35,458 bases of DNA. Source: an uncultured Bacteroidales bacterium. GTDB lineage: Bacteria > Bacteroidota > Bacteroidia > Bacteroidales > Paludibacteraceae. The stretch lies in contig CACZEL010000019.1 of the NCBI GenBank assembly GCA_902780235.1, positions 1 through 35,458 on the forward strand, read 5' to 3'. Made by a program: the position numbers and the translations under genes. The notes under the pieces were generated by a model. The model saw nothing but the letters and a program-made list of their open reading frames with translations, did not search any database and was not told where the DNA came from. Below are positions 31,107 to 35,458 of the stretch, in pieces. Numbering within the stretch: position 1 is the first letter of the stretch; every line of letters starts with the position of its first letter.

Positions 31107-31238
31107 TCATAAGAACACATCCGTTCTGCGAGGAGGAGCCATTTCCGGGTTCGGAGTACTACCTGCTCCTGACCACTTCATTACCGAAGTAGTTAGAATA
31201 ATCGATTGAGATGTCGGAATATAATATTTCTTTTTCAT
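31107..31238 (-). CDS. Small ORF (43 aa) directly after the giant InlB-repeat gene
   Basis: ATG at 31236-31238 lies 5 bp after the stop codon of the giant gene and runs to TGA at 31107-31109. The peptide begins MKKKYYIPTSQSIILTTSVM and ends in PRRTDVFL, with a G/S/P-rich middle (SGAGSTPNPEMAPP). The basic start, short hydrophobic stretch and Gly/Pro-rich tail look like the many short Bacteroidales proteins of M-K-K-x-Y-x-x-P type (from memory). Tight spacing suggests co-translation with the surface protein. Function unknown. Confidence 0.65.
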   Translation of the reverse strand: MKKKYYIPTSQSIILTTSVMKWSGAGSTPNPEMAPPRRTDVFL

Positions 31239-31243
31239 AATTA

Positions 31244-34200
31244 TTATTTTGCTTTTTGTCCGGTTATCGTATAGATTTCTTCTCCTCGAAGGACATACAC
31301 TTGATCATCAATCAGTACCTTCTGGATTGGCGATGAAGCATTATCACCCGAAAGTTGCTCCATATCCGTAGTCACTGCCGGTGCATTGCTGCGAACGAGT
31401 TTGAGACCATAACGCGTATTGGTTCCTTTTTCGAACGAAGCGGAATAAGGAGCGTAAGTCAAATTCCAGATGATGCGACCATCGTAAGTCAGATAGAGCA
31501 TATCGCCATTCTCGCCAGCCGGTGAGCTGATTTCATATTCTCCAGCTTGCGGAACAGAGATTCCTAATGGATAGGTAGCTTGATTATTTCTCAATGCAGT
31601 AGTATTTTTACATAACTTAAGTCCATATCGGTTTATCCACATTTGAGCCCTTACAGTACTCAATCCCGCCTTAGACAAGTCACGGGTGATAATATAATGA
31701 TCTTCTTTATCCTCATCTGCCATGAGGTAAATACGATCGGCCATTGGCGCATCAACCGGAGCTATTTGCACTTCCAGACGTTCGGAAGCACTTACTCCTT
31801 GACTGCGACGTGGAGCAGCAAGAGGACTGATACCACCATCTTGATTCGTAGCTTTATCTATGCGTACGGTGGTCTTTGGCGCTCTCACTTGTACATATAC
31901 AGCTTGTCCGACTACGAACTTACCACTCATATCATACGGAGTATAACCGTCAGAACCGATGGTATCGCCATTATAAACCTGACATTCCGTAACGCCCTCT
32001 CCCACATTCAGCAACGCATGGAAGGTTGTTGGATTGGCAACACTATTCCATCCGTGATTGTGGTTAGTATCATCCCCTCCATAATTAGTCACAATTATTT
32101 CTCCATCAAATGCGATTTGCTTATCCGCTTTCTTTGGGAAACGAATCGTACCGACATGAATCGGAAGACCTATCATATATGCCACACCAGGCTGAAGAAC
32201 CCACGAGGGGTCATCTTCTACGTATTTCCAGCAAGCAGGACTCGGACCATTCTTAGCACGTTCATTACCGTCGTAATAAAGAATATCTACATCTCTTCCA
32301 AAGATCAACGGATGATTGACTTCATTGCCTTTAATATCTTTTATCTCTATCAATTGATCATTTTTGAGATCCACAGGCCAAGGCACACCGAACGCATGCC
32401 AGTGACGTGCCCAAGAGTTCAGCGTCAGGTCGAAATACACATTGGTATTGGTCGTATTAATGTACTCTGCACCGGTGATTTCGCCGGAAGTAGCATTGGT
32501 AGCATTATTCGTATTACCGTCACCTGACGTCGCTTGCAGGATAAGCGTATTGGTCGTTAACGAACCTGGGCTTTGAATATTCAGTTTTCCGGTTGTTTCT
32601 ACCGTTGTAGTCACAATGTCCGTGGTTGGAACACTAATTGTAACAGGCTCAGACGAATTTTCCGAAGCAACAATATCGCCTCTAAATTGTGCCGTATATA
32701 TCTGATCATGCGCAACAAGATCACCCTCTACGAATGCAGGAGACCAACCAATGAAAGTATAAGTAACTTTTCCCGAAGGATCCTCTTTTGCCGGTCTTTC
32801 ACCATTATAAGAAATAGCGGCACCATATTGCATATCTTGGTCTTCGCCATCTATCTCCAAGTCGTCTCCATTCCAGTTTTTCCAAGTAATGGTATAATAA
32901 TGCGTATTTGCATTAAATGAACCGGAATATATCTGGTCTTTATCTACAGGGTAAACAGAAGGTTTCCAACCGGCAAACGAGTAATCATACTGCGCATTCG
33001 AAACTTTAGTCGGAGTTGAACCATAATTAGGAGTTGTGCCGTAAGCCACATCTTCTGTTTTAACCGTTACGCCTTCTATTTTCCAAGTGATGGTGTAATT
33101 CTTCAACCAGTTTGCCGTATACGACTTATCACCCGTCGAACCATGATCAATTGTTACAGTTTTAGAGGCCTCACTTAAACCGGTTCCTGTCCAACCGGCA
33201 AAAGTATATCCATCCTTCGTCGGATTGTTTATTGTGATTGTATTGCTCTCCACCGTGTAACTCGTCGGATTAGATGTTACATTTCCGCCATCCAAATAGT
33301 AATTGATCGTGTAGGTAATCAGTGTCCATTTCGCATAGAGCGTAAAGTCAGCGGTATAATCGGTAGCTCCTATTTCCGTCAATGCCGTACCTGTGCATTC
33401 GGCATTATCGTACCAACCATCGAATGTATAACCCTCTTTGGTCGGACTTACCAATACTGTTGCTGTACCATATGTATGCGTGGTCGGATAGCCAGAACCA
33501 TGTACACCGCTAAATTCTGCATCTCCTTGATCTTTATAGGAAATGGTATATTCATCCGGTGCAAAGCCTGCCGTTACGGTTGCGCTAGCAGCCGTAGCCT
33601 TGATTGTCGTAGATGCCGCACTTAAATCAGCTATCGTTACCTTCGAAGCGTTAGTGCCGGATACTGTCCAACCAGTGAAATGGTATCCTGTGTTAGGTGT
33701 GGCTACTAAACTCCTCGCACTAACGTGATATACCTTTGCTGTTCCTCCGGCATCAACAACAGCGCCATTATAACTGATCGAACCATTACCATTATGCATA
33801 AATGTGGTAGTATAGCTCTTCTGAGACCACCTAGCGTAGAGCGTAGTAGGCATAGTTGTTCTAATCCACACACCACCAACTCCGGTATAGCCTGAGACAT
33901 TCTCTGACATGACACCCTTAGACGAAATCACCTGTTTCCTTGTACTACTGCTTGCCGTAGTGTTCCAACTATGGAAAGTGTAGCCCGTTCTGGTCGGATT
34001 TGTGATGGCCGTGTGATCCGCTGAATTATAGGTCATCGTTACACTTGTTGAGCCACCAGTGCCCCCATTAGCATCAAGTGCTACTTCATACGTAGCGACA
34101 GTCCATTTCGCATACATGTCAACGACAGCTCCTTGAGTTGCACTCAGGTTGCTTACCGACTGACCATCGGTATATACAACATTACCTCCGGCAGACGTTG

Positions 34201-35458
34201 CCCAACCGGCGAAGTTGTAGCCGGTCTTGGTGAACGCATTAGAGGTCAATGCTTTCGCTACATCGTACGTGAATGACTCATTGGACATCGTACCGGTAGC
34301 ATCCTCATCGTTCTTGTTAAAGCGTACCGAATAGGTAACAGCTGTCCATTGTGCCGTATAGGTTGTGTTCGCCGCAGGCATGGTTGTTGCAGGCGTTACA
34401 ACGCTCGTTCCATTATGCCAACCGGCAAATACATACCCGGTCTTCGTCGGAGTGTTCGGCGCTGTAATTGCGGTACCGTATGCCACCGTACCGCTTGTAT
34501 AACCTTCGGTTAAGACATCGCCATCCGTTACCCATGACAAGGTGTAACTTCTGGTTGTACGCGTGAACACAGCCGTAATATTCGTTACGTCTTCCGTTAC
34601 CGTATTCGGCAGGTCATTCCACTTGCTGAATGCATAGGTATATTCCGCCGTTGTCGCAGTTGGAGTAGCCGTAACGGTGGTAGTACCTATCGTCAGCACG
34701 TTGCCACTTGTTGAAACGGATGTACCATACGGCACGGTCACGGATGTCTCATTCACAATACCATAACCGGCTTCGACGACGCCAATCGTCAGTGTATAGT
34801 TATTCTTTACTTTCGTTACATCAGCCGTGTAAGTAGCCGCACCGCTAACAGCCGGAATAGCATTTGCGGCATATGTGGTTGTACCATCATTCCAACCATG
34901 GAACGTATAATCCCATTCTTGCGTATCCTCTTTACTATAATCCGGCGGCGTAAGGCTCTCACCTATCAGTTTTTCTTCTCGGCTGAGTTCGTTGCCGTTT
35001 TCATGTTACCACCTTCAGCCTTAGTGTACCAACCTTCTAAGATGTGACCTGCTTTGGTGGCAGCGGGTAGCGCTATGGTTGCACCATGGCGTACATCTGT
35101 TGAAGCCGTCGCGCACGCGCCTCCGTTCGCGCTTGCGTTCCAATTAATCGTATATACGACACGGTCGTAATTATATACCAACTCGCTTGTACCGGCAGCG
35201 CCAATGGTCAACTGCTGAGGTGTAGGAGTCAGGAATCCATCGTAACTCTTACGATCCGGAGTAATAGTTGCATCCGTTGTTCCGGTGAGTTCATCCGTCT
35301 CAACTAAAGTATAGTTATCATCATCAATATTCTGCTGATAATGCTTTACATAATACTTGGTATTGGTTGCCGGATTCCATAAAGCGGTATAAGTTACATC
35401 GTTGTCCGGCATGCTGCTTGTCGGTACCGGATCCCAACGATTGAACACATATCCGGCC
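31244..35458 (-). CDS. Giant InlB/Flg_new-repeat surface protein, open at right edge, with a frameshift
   Basis: The segment from the right edge to ~34970 and the one from ~35005 to 31244 lie in different frames but form one continuous series of InlB_B/Flg_new repeats (GYVFNRWDPVP, GHILEGWYTKAEGG, GYVFAGWHNG, GYNFAGWATSAGG, GYTFDGWYDN). At least ten repeats span ~32700-35458. The C-terminal part (31244-32650) holds ARHWHAFGVPWPVDLKN, a region around VVGQAVYVQVRAP, and a tail PIQKVLIDDQVYVLRGEEIY related to two other secreted proteins here. Such repeats build extended adhesin stalks. The start lies outside the window. The frame break is at an A5 run (34970-34974): frame 1 reads AEKKN-stop, while the other frame continues KLIGESLTPPDYS. 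A one-base error, a real mutation or programmed -1 shift could explain it. Confidence 0.8.
34966..34978 (-). other. Frame break at an A5 run in the giant repeat gene
   Basis: On the minus strand GAG-AAG-AAA-AAC-TGA stops the upstream frame. One extra A would give GAG-AAG-AAA-AAA-CTG-ATA and join the two halves. The slippery stretch GAAAAAC precedes the stop directly. Confidence 0.75.

Overview
The window comes from a member of the Bacteroidota, most likely a Bacteroidales bacterium with a type IX secretion system (T9SS). The evidence is the repeated Bacteroidetes promoter form TTTG-N20-TAnnTTTG, weak use of Shine-Dalgarno sites, a PorW/SprE-like lipoprotein, very large secreted proteins with T9SS-type C-termini, and characteristic versions of MiaB, TsaB, GreA, PepO and GlgB. 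The genus cannot be read from the sequence. Only pepO and one tRNA gene lie on the + strand.

Layout. (1) 1-4030: the N-terminal ~1113 residues of a huge secreted protein (left end open), then a short AraC-type regulator. Both genes have a Bacteroidetes promoter with a near-identical 31-bp dyad at exactly the same distance upstream. (2) 4030-4375: a gene-free stretch with small hairpins. (3) 4376-8387: nagB, a TlpA-like lipoprotein, a glycogen branching enzyme and a YhcH-family protein, all on the minus strand. (4) 8427-10541: an overlapping divergent promoter and the M13 metallopeptidase lipoprotein pepO. (5) 10550-13178: a two-way terminator, HIT protein, greA with an unusual leader (promoter, 12-codon ORF, terminator-like hairpin, 32-codon ORF), then miaB. 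(6) 13203-13358: tRNA-Pro(GGG) with promoter and terminator. (7) 13357-28637: one long minus-strand gene train from a clear promoter at 28606-28637: three secreted repeat proteins (789, 528 and 2142 aa), an outer-membrane barrel protein, tsaB and a porW/sprE-like gene. (8) 28680-31238: another secreted protein, a wrecked AlbA_2/winged-helix gene and a 43-aa small ORF. (9) 31244 to the right edge: a giant InlB/Flg_new-repeat surface protein with an apparent frameshift.

How it may fit together. More than half of the window encodes exported repeat proteins. A T9SS lipoprotein (PorW/SprE-like) and an outer-membrane barrel lie in the same gene train as three of them, so the block looks like a surface-display locus that carries its cargo and part of its export machinery, with the housekeeping gene tsaB embedded. 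The AraC-type regulator at 3484-3912 probably controls itself and the giant gene next to it through the twin dyads. A second, independent theme is a family of degenerate 8-12-bp tandem microrepeats. They form many operon spacers and also occur in-frame inside pepO, miaB (twice), tsaB (twice), porW (twice) and the AlbA_2 remnant. In porW they encode the hydrophobic core of the signal peptide.
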